Source of the DNA: Cepaea nemoralis | Lineage: Eukaryota > Mollusca > Gastropoda > Stylommatophora > Helicidae | Direction of reading: 5' to 3' | Length of the DNA stretch: 64,000 nucleotides | Assembly: GCA_014155875.1 (NCBI GenBank) | Contig: JACEFZ010021729.1 | Location: forward strand, 434,001 to 498,000 | In this document: in pieces, positions 12,601 to 21,189 of the stretch | Position numbering within the stretch: the first letter of the stretch is position 1 | Layout of the letters: every line of letters starts with the position of its first letter | Notes under the pieces: generated by a model | What the model was told of the DNA's origin: nothing | The model's input: only the letters and a program-made list of their open reading frames with translations | Database searches by the model: none | Program-made: the position numbers and the translations under genes

Positions 12601-15600
12601 GTTGTGATTTTTCTTTTCTCTTTTTCTGTCATTCTCCAGGTTTGGCATTGGTAGCATAGAGTTGGCAGGAAGATTATGCTGTAAAGTGCTTTCTTAGTAG
12701 TTATTGATACATGTTTGTTCTTTAGTATTGTTGCCAATTGTCCAATGAGTTGGTTTGCCTTATTGCACCTATTTTCAATCTCGTCTTCTGATCTGCCAGA
12801 CCAGCTGGAAAATAACGGACCAATACAAATGGGAAGAAACGTGGACAGGGCTGATATAGTCAGTGCAGTGCAGAGTTGGCTAATGGATAACGGTGAGACT
12901 GATGCCAGCCCAACTACATGACCAGGCACGCCCTTGCGGGTGGTTGCTGCCTTAGAGGACCTAGCAAGTTTGAGACCAGGGAGTGAAGCCTGGCCAAGCA
13001 TATCCTTACAGACTAAAATGTTGATATGTCAGTTTTATAAACTAAAATTAGATAAGTCAGAATTTTATAGACCAAAATGTAGATGTGTCAAAATTGTGTA
13101 GATTACAATGTAAACATGGTCAACTTATCTGTGACTAAGATTGTTCAGGGAGACCTGCTCACTGTGATAAGTCATGATGTTGTGGCATGTTGTATTATTT
13201 ACTTCATGCCTGTGTGCTTGTTTTAAGAAGAGCTAAGATGTTTCCCCCACTAGCACAGAAAGTTGTCATTACTTTCCTTTCCTTGCAGGTTTCGGACTGG
13301 TCAGTTAGTCGATACTCTCAGTGGCTGGACGACCATCCTTCAGAGAGTGATAGGCTCAAGGTTATCAAGTAAGTGTCATTTTCATTGAAACATCCACTTG
13401 TATCTGTGTGTTTTTTTCCTTTCATCAAGCTCCAAAGTCATATTTTGTGTTTTATTGGGATATTTGTGCCATGGCGTCAACAGCTGTGTTCATTTCATAA
13501 ACTGGGATATTATTCGGTGTATATAGTATTAACAGTTTAATTTAGTTAGTAAAATGGAGTATTGAATGTGCATGGCACATTGAGTAAAATGGGACATTTA
13601 GTGTATATGGCACTGACAACTGTAGATTGGATATGTGTGGGTAGGTCAGAAAATTATGCACCACAATTATTATCTCAGCTAATAATAAAGATAGAAGCAT
13701 TAAATTTGCACCAATTTAAGTTTATAATCTCTTGAAGGTGTATACCAAATTGCACCTATGTAAATCAATTCTAACCGCGACACAAAACTGTTGAAATGGC
13801 AGATATTAATGACGTACGTTACAAGCAGAGGATTGTTATTCTTGTTAATGTGCTGCCGAAAGGTGTAAACGATATGAAATGACACAAAGTATTGCAGCTT
13901 TACATAACAGAATTACGACACATACAGGACGTTGCGGCGTCTAGCCTTCATCAGCAAACAAATACACAAAACACAACACATAGCCGCAGAGAAGACCCTC
14001 CGGTAACTACAACATCCTGTATGTGTCATAATTCTTTTATGTAAAGCTGCACTACTTTATGTCATTTTATATTGTTTACATTTTCACAGCTTTACCGCAG
14101 TTCCACCAAATTTTATTCATATTTTTCTATGCCGAAAGGTGGAACCATCAGTTCGGAAATTTACATCAAAACACTCACAAAACTCAAGCGTCATTACTGC
14201 AGGGTTAGACCTCACAAGAATTGAAAGCAACTGCTACTCCTTCATGATAACCGGCATCCTCACACAGGTTTGCAAACAAGGGAGGCAATCGACACAATGT
14301 GGTGGAGTGTACTGCCCCATCCACCTTACAGTCTGGACCTGGCACCATCTGATTTCCATCTTTACGGTCCCCTTAAGAATGCTATCCATGGGACAAAGTT
14401 TGAAGACAGCGAGGGACTGGTTAATGCAGTGAAGAAATGGCTACGAGAAAGATAATTTGATACAGTAGGTGAACTGGCAGGATTATATTTGATACAATAG
14501 GTGAACTGGCAGGATTATATTTGATACAATAGGTGAACTGGCAGGATTATATTTATACAGTAGGTGAACTGGCAGGATTATTATATTTGATACAATAGGT
14601 GAACTGGCAGGATTATATTTGATACAATAGGTGAACTGGCAGGATTATATTTGATACAGTAGGTGAACTGGCAGGATTATTATATTTGATACAATAGGTG
14701 AACTGGCAGGATTATATTTGATACAATAGGTGAACTGGCAGGATTATTTTTGATACTCTAGGTGAACTGGCAGGATTATATTTGATACAGTAGGTGAACT
14801 GGCAGGATTATATTTGATACAATAGGTGAACTGGCAGGATTATTTTTGATACTCTAGGTGAACTGGCAGGATTATATTTGATACAGTAGGTGAACTGGCA
14901 GGATTATATTTGATACAATAGGTGAACTGGCAGGATTATATTTGATACTCTAGGTGAACTGGCAGGATTATATTTGATACAATAGGTGAACTGGCAGGAT
15001 TATATTTGATACAATAGGTGAACTGGCAGGATTATATTTGATACAATAGGTGAACGGGCAGGATTATTATATTTGATACAATAGGTGAACTGGCAGGATT
15101 ATATTTGATACAATAGGTGAACTGGCAGGATTATTATATTTGATACAATAGGTGAACTGGCAGGATTATATTTGATACAATAGGTGAACTGGCAGGATTA
15201 TATTTGATACAATAGGTGAACTGGCAGGATTATATTTGATACAGTAGGTAAACTGGCAGAATTATATTTGATACAGTAGGTGAACTAGCAGAATTATATC
15301 TGATACTTCTTCTTCTTCTTCTTCGTTCATCCGGATTTTTTTCCGGATGTGACTGCGTTGTGCCTGTTTACTGCAGAGCTGCGTTCTTGCGCCGTTAGGC
15401 CGACACATCCGACTTCTGCGGGCATTTGTTGACCGGGTTAACCTTCCCAGGATATCTGATACTTCTTCTTCTTCTTCTTCGTTCATCCGGAGTTTTTTTT
15501 CGGATGTGATTGCGTTGTGCCTGTTTACAGCAGAGCTGCGTTCTTGCGCCGTTAGGCCGACACATCCGACTTCTGCGGGCATTTGTTGACCGGGTTAACC

Positions 15601-16696
15601 TTCCCGGGGGATATATCTGATACAATAGGTGAACTGACAGGATTATATTTGATACACTCCTACACACTAGTTGATTAGGTCGACAGATTTCTAGTGTTTA
15701 GCCTGACAGACACTGACAGGAGGAGAGATGTGTCCACATACTTCTGGAGAGGAGATACTTCTGCTGGAGGGGAGATATTACCAGTGACTGACTGTAGGAG
15801 AGATTTCCACTGACAGACTGGAGGAAAAGTGTTTATAAAGACAGACTGGATTTAGATGTTGTCAAAGACTGACTGAAGGGGAGTTGTTTAACTGAATGGA
15901 ATAGAAGAGTTTATAAAGACAACTGGAGGAGAAATGTTTTCACTGACTGACTATCACCCATACTGAAACATCCAAATATACCCATGTCTGCAAAACGACA
16001 GATAATAAACAGCATATTCACACCAACCCTATGCTACCAATCTCAAACTTGGACTTTTATCCAAATCACACTTTCGCAAAATCAACACCTGCGAGATGAG
16101 ATGCCTGAGGAGAGCTGCCATAATCCGAGACTGAGTAAGAAATACTATTATCAGACATACAGTGGGATCAACACCTTGTGCCACATTTGTTGAAAGACAG
16201 AAGATCAAGTGGCTTGGCCATGTCATTAGAATGCAACACCATCAACTACCATCACTGGCCCTACATCAAAGATCATCTGCGATGAGACCAAGAGGATGTC
16301 CAAGAAGAAAATAGATTGACGACATCAAAGACATCACATGGAATGACACTATCCACTGCCGCCTATCTGACGCTGGAGTGCAAATTATTCCTCCCCATGA
16401 CGCTTGACGGCAGAAATGGAAAATGATGATGATGACAGGCTGACTGAGGTGAGATGTTTTCACAGACTGACTGGAGGGGAGATTTTCCCATCGACTGGTT
16501 TGAAAGGTGGAATATTTGTATTGTCACCCTGACCAGCAGAACCACTGACTGACCAACTAAACATATTTATCTGTGTGTGCTTTACAGGGGTGCTCTGGAA
16601 GCTTATGCCAAGCTGGTGCGTCAGAGGCAGTGCAAGGAGTATGCAGCCGTGTATCCTGTGATGTTGGATATGTTACAGAAAGGCTTACAGCAATAG
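594..16696 (+). CDS. COG5: COG5, C-terminal part in eight exons (5' part outside window)
   Basis: Subunit 5 of the conserved oligomeric Golgi (COG) complex, lobe B, a cytosolic tether for retrograde vesicles within the Golgi. Exons: 594-693, 5210-5320, 6078-6244, 7046-7174, 8599-8784, 10917-11043, 13289-13368, 16588-16696. All have AG/GT borders and phases that join without a break, giving about 336 codons to a TAG at 16694. Recognisable COG5 blocks in order are [69 protein letters not shown] and [12 protein letters not shown]. The identification rests on recall of the vertebrate protein, to which these blocks align collinearly to the C-terminus. The N-terminal half lies upstream of the window. 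I see no frameshift or lost exon. Confidence 0.95.
780..2700. repeat. 51-bp minisatellite
   Basis: About 37 copies of a 51-bp unit (ttgtataacattctctg, gtatattcttctcttg, tttatcactag). The unit length is divisible by three and lacks stops in one frame, which produces a spurious 394-codon hydrophobic ORF at 751-1935. Confidence 0.95.
2700..2945. repeat. 26-bp minisatellite
   Basis: About nine copies of a unit made of attgaatgctagttattt plus attgtatc, immediately after the 51-bp array. The flank at 2945-2985 resembles 716-748, so both arrays grew within one ancestral intron segment. Confidence 0.9.
3307..3638. mobile_element. ~330-bp retroposon-like element, copy 1, with 12-bp target duplication
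   Basis: Near-identical to 39440-39768. It is flanked by 12-bp direct repeats (gaatgatcagtg at 3295-3306, gaatgattagtg at 3639-3650). It begins cttgcttgcgtttgttgg and ends cacctctgcgtccc, with no terminal inverted repeats and no A-tail. A 76-codon frame inside it is also open in the other copy, but no protein family is recognised. Confidence 0.8.
3736..3893. repeat. 40-bp minisatellite, four copies
   Basis: Four copies of gtaacataatgagaagaggg plus gcattggagcacattatgat. Confidence 0.9.
4079..4880. repeat. 40-bp minisatellite, about 20 copies
   Basis: The unit is tgtatttgaatgcatcagat plus tgttggatgtttttctagga, with few substitutions (aggatg/agggtg variants). Confidence 0.95.
4896..5170 (+). 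mobile_element. tRNA-derived SINE (family 1) just upstream of a COG5 exon
   Basis: A tRNA-like head (aaatggataagagtgctct, then a gcaggttcaactcct B-box) is followed by the family body (gtaagttacaagtacctcag ... tggactacgtttgagttc) and an A-rich tail. The flanking repeat agtagctag (4887-4895 and 5170-5178) is a target duplication. Other copies are at 8177-8494, 40173-40470 and 54740-55033. Confidence 0.8.
5210..5320 (+). CDS. COG5: COG5 exon
   Basis: 37 codons, phase 0 at both ends: [13 protein letters not shown] ... HQAVFK. The acceptor is gtcctgcag and the donor gttagt. A tRNA-derived SINE with its target duplication ends only about 31 bp upstream of the acceptor, so the branch point lies in a very short stretch of original intron or inside the SINE. 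Confidence 0.94.
5330..6010. repeat. Degenerate ~35-bp pyrimidine-rich repeats
   Basis: Irregular copies of tctgtgtatgtttatccctt plus tacctctgtctgtc fill the intron between two COG5 exons. Overlapping ORFs here are low-complexity artefacts. Confidence 0.75.
6078..6244 (+). CDS. COG5: COG5 exon
   Basis: 55 codons plus two bases: [20 protein letters not shown], then an alpha-helical stretch rich in L/I/E, ending HQEDFS+GG. The acceptor is aaccccag and the donor gtgagc. The predicted helical character fits the rod-like COG subunits. Confidence 0.94.
6340..6600 (-). mobile_element. tRNA-derived SINE (family 2), - strand
   Basis: It shares a body (acccatatttgtatagacca, complementary to ggtctatacaaatatgggt) with copies at 20640-20847, 29735-29900, 40712-40945 and the split copy at 54692-55250. 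The tRNA-like head is at the high-coordinate end. Confidence 0.65.
6740..6990 (+). pseudogene. LINE reverse-transcriptase C-terminal tail fragment
   Basis: The + frame reads [20 protein letters not shown] ... [20 protein letters not shown], the hallmark KWxGHVxRM...RGRPRxxWxDDI tail of RTE/CR1-like LINE ORF2. It lies in a COG5 intron; no upstream RT domain is adjacent. The same subfamily recurs at 15955-16435. Confidence 0.8.
7046..7174 (+). CDS. COG5: COG5 exon
   Basis: One base, 42 codons and two bases: [20 protein letters not shown] and on to QNFIMDR. The acceptor is gtttctacag and the donor is acag|gtgtgt. The last nine to eleven exon bases and the donor are repeated several times in the intron downstream (see the array at 7165-7350). 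Confidence 0.94.
7165..7350. repeat. ~39-bp array copying the COG5 exon donor junction
   Basis: About five copies of a unit containing atcttggacaggtgtgttgt. The first copy is the real exon end plus donor (atcatggacag|gtgtgt). Intact GT copies recur at 7212 and 7345, with a gcgtgt version at 7280. Confidence 0.85.
8177..8494 (-). mobile_element. tRNA-derived SINE (family 1), - strand, full length
   Basis: Read on the - strand it starts gtgagcacagctggatggat (A-box-like), has a gggttcaacccct B-box at about 8410-8425, then the family body and a terminal A-run (T-run at 8177). The last 23 bp before the tail are tandemly duplicated. Confidence 0.8.
8599..8784 (+). CDS. COG5: COG5 exon
   Basis: The longest coding exon in the window: one base, 61 codons and two bases. 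It carries the most conserved block, [20 protein letters not shown] then [15 protein letters not shown] and [12 protein letters not shown]. The acceptor is ccttctacag and the donor gtatgc. Confidence 0.96.
9000..9295 (+). pseudogene. LINE ORF2 tail fragment, frameshifted
   Basis: The + strand reads [20 protein letters not shown], then a stop, then [18 protein letters not shown], a degraded form of the LINE KWxGHVxR...RGRxRxxWxDDI tail. Confidence 0.6.
9465..9630 (-). mobile_element. tRNA-like SINE fragment
   Basis: On the - strand, ggctggccgagtggctagaa (A-box) and ctggttcgatcc (B-box) have tRNA-Ser-like spacing, but I see no paired acceptor stem; it is read as SINE-derived rather than a working tRNA. 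Confidence 0.5.
9690..10925. repeat. ~40-bp array copying a COG5 exon acceptor junction (interrupted)
   Basis: Units read gatgttgttttcaggccact plus cctcattattatcatt and run into the real acceptor at 10916. The first exon bases (gccactcct) are part of the unit. Acceptor-like copies are seen near 9704, 9778, 9817, 10691, 10729 and 10880. The array is split by unrelated sequence at about 9905-10680. Confidence 0.85.
9905..10680. other. ~780-bp GC-richer insert inside the acceptor array
   Basis: Unique sequence that interrupts the 40-bp array and is GC-richer than its surroundings. Its ends carry short inverted matches (actgcca near 9907, tggcagt near 10668), suggesting a DNA-type element, but no transposase or clear target duplication is seen. 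Confidence 0.4.
10917..11043 (+). CDS. COG5: COG5 exon flanked by copies of its own splice sites
   Basis: One base plus 42 codons: [20 protein letters not shown] ... [13 protein letters not shown]. The acceptor is gttttcag|gccactcct and the donor cacaccag|gtgagg. Both junctions are embedded in tandem arrays whose units copy them, so pseudo-acceptors lie upstream and pseudo-donors downstream. Confidence 0.95.
11036..11460. repeat. Array copying a COG5 exon donor junction
   Basis: Units combine ctacattacacatacacacc with agrtgagggacacg. The real donor is cacaccag|gtgagg at 11044, and cacCAG|GTGAGG recurs with GT at 11217, 11252, 11356 and 11439. A longer-period block (cacatatgatcttagcctta) is also duplicated. 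Confidence 0.85.
11470..12200 (+). pseudogene. LINE RT remnant
   Basis: The + frame near 11755-11835 reads [20 protein letters not shown], the FxYLGSxITxDG motif after the RT catalytic domain. The rest of the interval shows short broken frames without recognised motifs. Confidence 0.6.
12440..12810 (-). pseudogene. LINE RT C-terminal remnant, - strand
   Basis: The - frame reads [20 protein letters not shown] ... [20 protein letters not shown] ... [20 protein letters not shown] ... QVKWFGQ, collinear with the C-terminal part of RTE/CR1-like ORF2. It is opposite in orientation to the remnant at 11755. Confidence 0.75.
13289..13368 (+). CDS. COG5: COG5 exon
   Basis: 26 codons plus two bases: [20 protein letters not shown] then DRLKVI. 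The acceptor is tccttgcag and the donor gtaagt. The motif [11 protein letters not shown] is characteristic of the COG5 C-terminal region. Confidence 0.95.
13640..14458 (+). pseudogene. Internally deleted mariner (DD34D) transposase with an insertion
   Basis: It starts [15 protein letters not shown] at 13796, jumps to [16 protein letters not shown] (N-terminal domain and first catalytic Asp deleted), then has one stop, LLLHDN with the second Asp, and [19 protein letters not shown] with the third. The last two Asp are separated by 34 residues, as in mariner. The reading is split by a foldback insert at 13866-14128, flanked by 12-bp repeats tgccgaaaggtg. It ends WLRER, stop, directly before the 32-bp array. 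A possible 5' inverted terminus is the sequence near 13645 (aggtcagaaaattatgcacc). Confidence 0.75.
13866..14128. mobile_element. Foldback/MITE-like insert inside the mariner
   Basis: Long imperfect inverted repeats of about 60-70 bp: the left arm at about 13865-13934 (taaacgatatgaaatgacac ... aattacgacacatacaggac) pairs with 14009-14079. It is bounded by 12-bp direct repeats tgccgaaaggtg at 13853-13864 and 14129-14140. Confidence 0.65.
15307..15451 (-). mobile_element. GAA-tailed SINE (family 3), copy 1
   Basis: On the - strand it runs from cctgggaaggttaacccggt to ccggatgaac and a (GAA)n tail. The 11-bp target atatctgatac occurs before, between and after this copy and the next, at 15296-15306, 15452-15462 and 15613-15623. 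Confidence 0.8.
15463..15610 (-). mobile_element. GAA-tailed SINE (family 3), copy 2
   Basis: Nearly identical to the preceding copy, same orientation, sharing the duplicated target atatctgatac. This is either a second insertion at the same site or a tandem duplication of the first. Confidence 0.8.
15955..16435 (+). pseudogene. LINE ORF2 C-terminal remnant
   Basis: The + strand reads [20 protein letters not shown], then shifts frame to EMRCLRRAA and [20 protein letters not shown] ... RPRGCPRRK, stop, IDDIKDI. It is the same subfamily as 6740-6990, with one frameshift and stops. It lies in the last COG5 intron, ending about 150 bp before the terminal exon. Confidence 0.75.
16588..16696 (+). 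CDS. COG5: COG5 terminal coding exon
   Basis: One base, 35 codons and a [38 protein letters not shown], stop. The acceptor is ctttacag. Two overlapping AATAAA signals follow about 240 bp after the stop. Confidence 0.95.
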
Positions 16697-16935
16697 CCTT
16701 CGATGAGAGCTATCTATGTTCATGGTTGCCATTGATTGTTACAGGCATATAGTGTATCTACCAAACTGTACATACAACTCAGTCTTGATAGCGTCTGTCT
16801 GTACAACTCAGTCTTGATAGTGTCTATCTGTACAACTCAATCCTTTGAATTATGAAGATACATACAATAGGTTGCAGAATTTCTTGCCTGGCTTATTTCA
16901 CCACGTCTCAGGCACATACTGCAGAAGTCGGTCAG

Positions 16936-16948
16936 AATAAACAATAAA
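16936..16948 (+). terminator. COG5: Candidate COG5 polyadenylation signals
   Basis: Two AATAAA hexamers (16936-16941 and 16943-16948) lie about 240 bp after the COG5 stop codon in unique AT-rich sequence, a plausible 3' UTR length. No transcript evidence is available. Confidence 0.45.
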
Positions 16949-18040
16949 TTCCTAAAGCTGAAAAACATAACACACATATTACCATGGTAATTTTAAACTC
17001 ACTGTCATGCTGTTGTGTCTGGTTTTACCGAGTGCCATATGGATCACAACAAATTTTAACATTGTGTGTTTATTACAGCACACCTGATGAAATACAGTGA
17101 AATATGCCAAGCATTAAATTGTGCAACATATTTGTCTTCATTATCCAAATTCAAAACAGGAAAACATTGTCTACAATTTCTGAAATTATTTATGGGTCAT
17201 TATTTATATTTGTTTCTTCTTTGTGATGGCTGGAGCTAATGTCTGCTGTGTGATATTCTTGTTGTATTCTGTTTATTTTACTTGGCTCATATTGTTTTCT
17301 TGCTTCAGTTTTGATTTGTGTTTTCCTTGGTTAGTCCTGATAAGGACTGTTTATTTTAATTGACTCATATTGTTTTCTTGCTTCAGTTTTGATTCTTGCA
17401 TTCCATGGTTAGTCCTGATAAGACTGTTCTTCTTCTTTCATCTCCCAGTGGAGCATAGGCTCTCAACCCACTCTCACCAGGCCTTTTGTAGACTTGCTCA
17501 TGATTGATCAGATTTCGCAACTTAAGTTTTTGTACCATATGAGAAGGTCAGTCTCACACCAACCCTCTGTATTCGCCTCCTACAACATGTGTGACATATA
17601 CAGTGTTGTTATTTTGTGCTTCCCTTATGGACCCCAGGTGGATTGTTCTACTGTGTGTGATTGCTGTCTTTTTTTGCTTCCTGGTCTTGGTAGTTTGCTG
17701 AAATTTTGGTTGGTATTGACTTGTCTTGGACCTGACTCACTTTAATGCAATATTTGCTTTATTGTGGTAGTTAGTCTGAACCACAATACCTCAGAGGTGT
17801 ATCTGTATTTATTTCCTGTTAGCTGATCTATGGAACTGGGTTTTCAGTTGAAATATTTTGTCCCAAGATTCACTCTGTTATTCTGACAACTCCAAGACCT
17901 CAATTAAGTTACTGTTTTGTCATTTTTAATGTAGTTGTATTGAGTGTCGTTTTGTTTCTTTCTGTGCTGATGAAAGCTTCCTAGCCACAACTTTCATTTT
18001 GTCACTTGAGTTAAGTTGACTTGAGTTGTGTTGAAATGAG
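16949..18040. other. COG5-COQ2 intergenic strip
   Basis: No coding signal. 17060-17150 resembles the right part of the foldback element at 35560-35735 (cctgatgaa, gtgcaacatat). 17403-17650 is a dispersed repeat also at 24190-24410 and 37225-37395 (caacttaagttttt / gaccccaggtgg region). A short tttgattc/attgactcatattg segment is duplicated at 17275-17420. Confidence 0.5.
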
Positions 18041-18129
18041 TTGTGTTGAGTTGAGTCAAGAACTGACATTACAGCACTCAGGACATTTCCATAGTGCTAA
18101 CACTGGGTTGTGAGTGCAGAGAATGGGCA

Positions 18130-18830
18130 GCGGGCCAGAGTAACACACATCAAGGTGACATCGTGATCAATACTGATGGTCAGTGGTGAGAAACAGACAA
18201 TAGTGGTTGGGGTTTTATTGCAAAGGCTAATGGCCGATTCTTAAAAAAAAGCGAGCCAGACATATGAGGCTACGACCTCCAGCATGATAATGGAGGTGGA
18301 AGCAGTCATGGCGGCATTCCACTGGTTAGAGAGGAGCCTACATTGTCTTCATTGTGGACTCGAGGAGTATGCTTGGTGAGGTGGAGAAAGGAATGTTTCG
18401 TGTGGAATGGTTCACCTAGCTTCAGAGGTCACAGATTGTGAGAATTGTATGGATTTTTTGCCCTGGCCATGCAGGAGTGCGGAAGGAATGAACAGGCTGA
18501 TAGGCTGACAGGGAATGCACCTCTTTGTGGTAGATTGCTTATGGACAAGGGGGAAGTGGTCGTGCGCCTTTGGGACCAGGTGGAGAAGGTGGGGGGAAAG
18601 ATCGAGAACCCGTATGTGGAAAGGATGAGATTACAGAGGATTGGCAGGGTTCTGGTAGAATCTCAAAACTGAGAGGGAAGACCAGGAAAACTTTCAATCA
18701 GACAGCGGTGGGAACGATTAGTTGTGTGACTCTTCGCTGGCTGTTGAACGAGGGGGCGGAGCGCGTATGGGAATGTCCTGAGTGCAGTGATGTCGGTTCT
18801 TAGCTTAACTCAACACAACTCAACCCATAG
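18130..18830 (+). pseudogene. LINE RNase H and C-terminal region, + strand
   Basis: The + strand reads, with shifts, NSGWGFIAKANGRFLKK, then MEVEAVMAAFHWLER (RNase H), CGRNEQADRLTGNAPL, and a tail TLRWLLNEGAERVWECPECS ending at a TAG near 18800, followed by actcaacacaactcaac. The order and the GNExADxLxG motif identify the RNase H domain of a LINE. Confidence 0.7.
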
Positions 18831-19341
18831 TGCTCCGTCCTCATCTTCAACAGCCAGCGAAGAGTCCCAATACTAATGGTACAGTAGCAGTCTGATTATG
18901 TGTCCGTCTGGCCTTTCCTCGAGTCCTGAGTGTCGGCCAGATCCTCTGGTCACTCCCTGCAGAACCATTCTCTCCAGGCCGTGTGATGATCTATTTGTTC
19001 TTCCACATTATAAACACAATCCTAAAGGGCCCAACCATGTCTGCATTATCATGTACCAGTCCCCCACCTGGCAATGCAGACCCAACCAATATGTCCGCCT
19101 GCTCTTTTCCAACCACACCAGCATGTCCTGGAGAAAAAGAAATCAGATGCTCACTGTTTTTTATTGTTGAATTGAAGTCTGCTACTCTACCCGAAGCATG
19201 TCTGTCTTTACCTTTCTCATCATACTTTGTGAGCCTGTTACAATCACATGTGTGTGCTGTTTGTCCTCCAGTCTCCTCCGCTTGTGATTGTGTTGCTGTA
19301 AAGCTGACCAGTTCCACTATCTGTTTTCTGTATTTACTCAC
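18831..19341 (-). pseudogene. LINE RNase H remnant, - strand, tail-to-tail with the previous one
   Basis: The - strand reads FSPGHAGVVGKEQADILVGS (RNase H), and downstream TISIGTLRWLLK, a homologue of the + copy's tail. The two copies meet 3' end to 3' end at about 18831. Confidence 0.65.
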
Positions 19342-19568
19342 TGTGTTTATAAATGTGAAGTATCACAACTGTGTGTGATTTATTCTAAGTGAACAAAATC
19401 AACAGTTGGAATATATTTAGTGGTATTCACCAGGACATCAAATGTATGTTGCTGTTGATATTGTTTCTCAAACAGAAATATGGGTTTGTTGACTTTTATA
19501 TTTGGTTGTTATTCAAATAGACATAAATGTGGGTTTGACATTTTATATTTGGTTATCATTAAACTGTG

Positions 19569-19810
19569 ATCATCACCATCGAGTCGAGTTGCACTGTTTT
19601 GTCAAGCCTTAAGTTCAGTACATGTGACTTCAACAAGCACTTTTGATTTGTGTATTTCTTCATCTGGTCCCTATCCCTTGACCTGTCCAAAATGGAAGAC
19701 CCTACCAGTAGCTGTGTTACCATCAGCATAGCTCTTAGTATGGTCACTGGTACACACAAAACCCTTCTACCAGTGTAAGGTGGAGCAGAGGGGAAGCTGT
19801 GATTATAACA
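19569..19810. repeat. Dispersed repeat, also at 59828-60100
   Basis: The shared block ctggtccctatcccttgacc, taccagtagctgtg, gcatagctctt occurs in both places with the same spacing. The - strand frame (DRSRDRDQ...KYTN) is similar in both, probably a LINE 3' end. Confidence 0.55.
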
Positions 19811-19979
19811 ATAAACCACATTGGTATCAACCAATCATATCTCTTTAAATGTTCGTTAATATACTGGTCACAATATAAACGGTTTGATGTGTTTGTCATT
19901 TACCTGTGCTGGTTTAATATAACATTCTAAGACTTATGGTGCTATTTCAATGATTAGATACAAATTCTGGCCATATTCC

Positions 19980-20340
19980 ATAGTTGTGGGTTCAGGTGGC
20001 TAACGAAGACACTTTTTTAGGGGTGTCCAGTTGGTCATGTGTCGAGGTATCCATGTTCCCACAGCAAGGTGCAATCATCATGTGGAGGTGACAGGTTCGA
20101 ATCTGGGTGGGGGTAATTATAGCTTTCAATTTGTGTGTTATCTAATGCGTCTTATAGTTTCTCCTTCTGTCTTCTATTTCTATAGGCACCAAAACTATAT
20201 GCAAATGTACGTATGAACTGCAACAGTTGGAGTTGTTTATTACATGGACACGTGGCAGTGCCTAGATTCTATTGACATGATGAAGTCTGGCTTGCTTACA
20301 TGAGACACCAGGATTTAATGATTGTTTTTGTGTTTTTTGC
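19980..20340. other. Possible tRNA-like SINE fragment
   Basis: gtgacaggttcgaatctggg near 20090-20110 is B-box-like. No full tRNA fold and no second copy was found. Confidence 0.3.
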
Positions 20341-20344
20341 ATTA

Positions 20345-20455
20345 CTTTGGTTTGAACTACTATTTCTAGTGCACTGGACTAATTATATTTGCGTGTGGAT
20401 TAGCTTTCCCTATTACCAGTGTCCCTTGCCATCAGGTGAACACCACTCTGACTGG
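20345..20455 (-). mobile_element. SINE family 1 fragment
   Basis: Only the 3' body is present (ctagtgcactggact ... ccctattaccagtgtcccttgccatcagg). The tRNA-like head is lost. Confidence 0.65.
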
Positions 20456-20534
20456 CAGAGAGCAGGGTTGGAACTCAGGTCATGCCACACTCATGTCCAC
20501 TACAGTGTGCAAGATGTTCATGATATGAGTGTTT

Positions 20535-20847
20535 TTCTTCCCTCCATGGTGAAGTGGTTAAGTCAACAACCTCATGCTCCAAAAGTTGTGGATTTGATTT
20601 GCGAGTGCTATTTTCTCTGAGACTCCAGGGGATCGTCACTGGAGCTCTGCCTTGAATTATATTGGGTATATGATATTAGTCTCATGTTTATATAGACTAA
20701 TCGATGGGTCATGTGGTGAATATCACACTAGCTGCTTTTACAACTCAAGTCATTTTCTGGTAGTTATCTCTGGCTAGATCAATGTGAAAAATGGTTTCCT
20801 CAATGTGAATTTAAACCTTGACCACCAGGCCTGTGTGCTAGCCACTG
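20535..20847 (-). mobile_element. SINE fragments (families 2 and 5)
   Basis: 20640-20847 is a family 2 body on the - strand (tgtttatatagactaatcg; head near 20820-20847). 20545-20640 (tggtgaagtggttaagtcaa, tctgagactccagggg) is related to sequence at 35333-35480 and 63830-63985. Confidence 0.5.
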
Positions 20848-20849
20848 CC

Positions 20850-21180
20850 CGGGGGATCTGTGGCTGAAAGGGTAGAGTGAATGCCTCCGTAGATACCGGG
20901 TTCGATCCTTGAATAGGGCTTGGAATTTTTCCCAAAATCATTGGTATCTAACGATATCAATGTCTCTTTGATCTCTTGGGTAGTGATCTGATACCTAGAC
21001 TTCTTAGGTAAGAGTGAAAAACAGGGAGTGTCTCGTGTGCATGTTAAAAATCCCATGGCAGCTAGAAACCACAAAGAGTAGGCCATGAGGTCAATGTCTT
21101 GGCAAAATTTGTTAGGAATAGTAAAGCCCACCTGAGGGCAGATAGAGCCTGTTTACCTTGGATAGAGTTTGTCTAGGGAA
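20850..21180 (+). mobile_element. tRNA-derived SINE (family 4 relative)
   Basis: The head is gatctgtggctgaaagggta with a ccgggttcgatccttg B-box. The body has aaaaatcccatggcagctag, shared with the SINE at 57141-57549. Confidence 0.65.
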
Positions 21181-21189
21181 AGTAATCCT

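Larger units (their letters stand above)
14459..15656. repeat. 32-bp minisatellite (interrupted by two SINE copies)
   Basis: About 27 copies of tttgatacaataggtgaact plus ggcaggattata, with single-base and +/-3-bp variants. It begins at the stop codon of the mariner frame and is split at 15307-15610 by two tandem SINE copies. Confidence 0.95.

Noticed and set aside
12435..13001. 188-codon - strand ORF as a host gene
   Set aside because: Its recognisable half is a LINE reverse-transcriptase tail; the other half has no family resemblance and no splice context.
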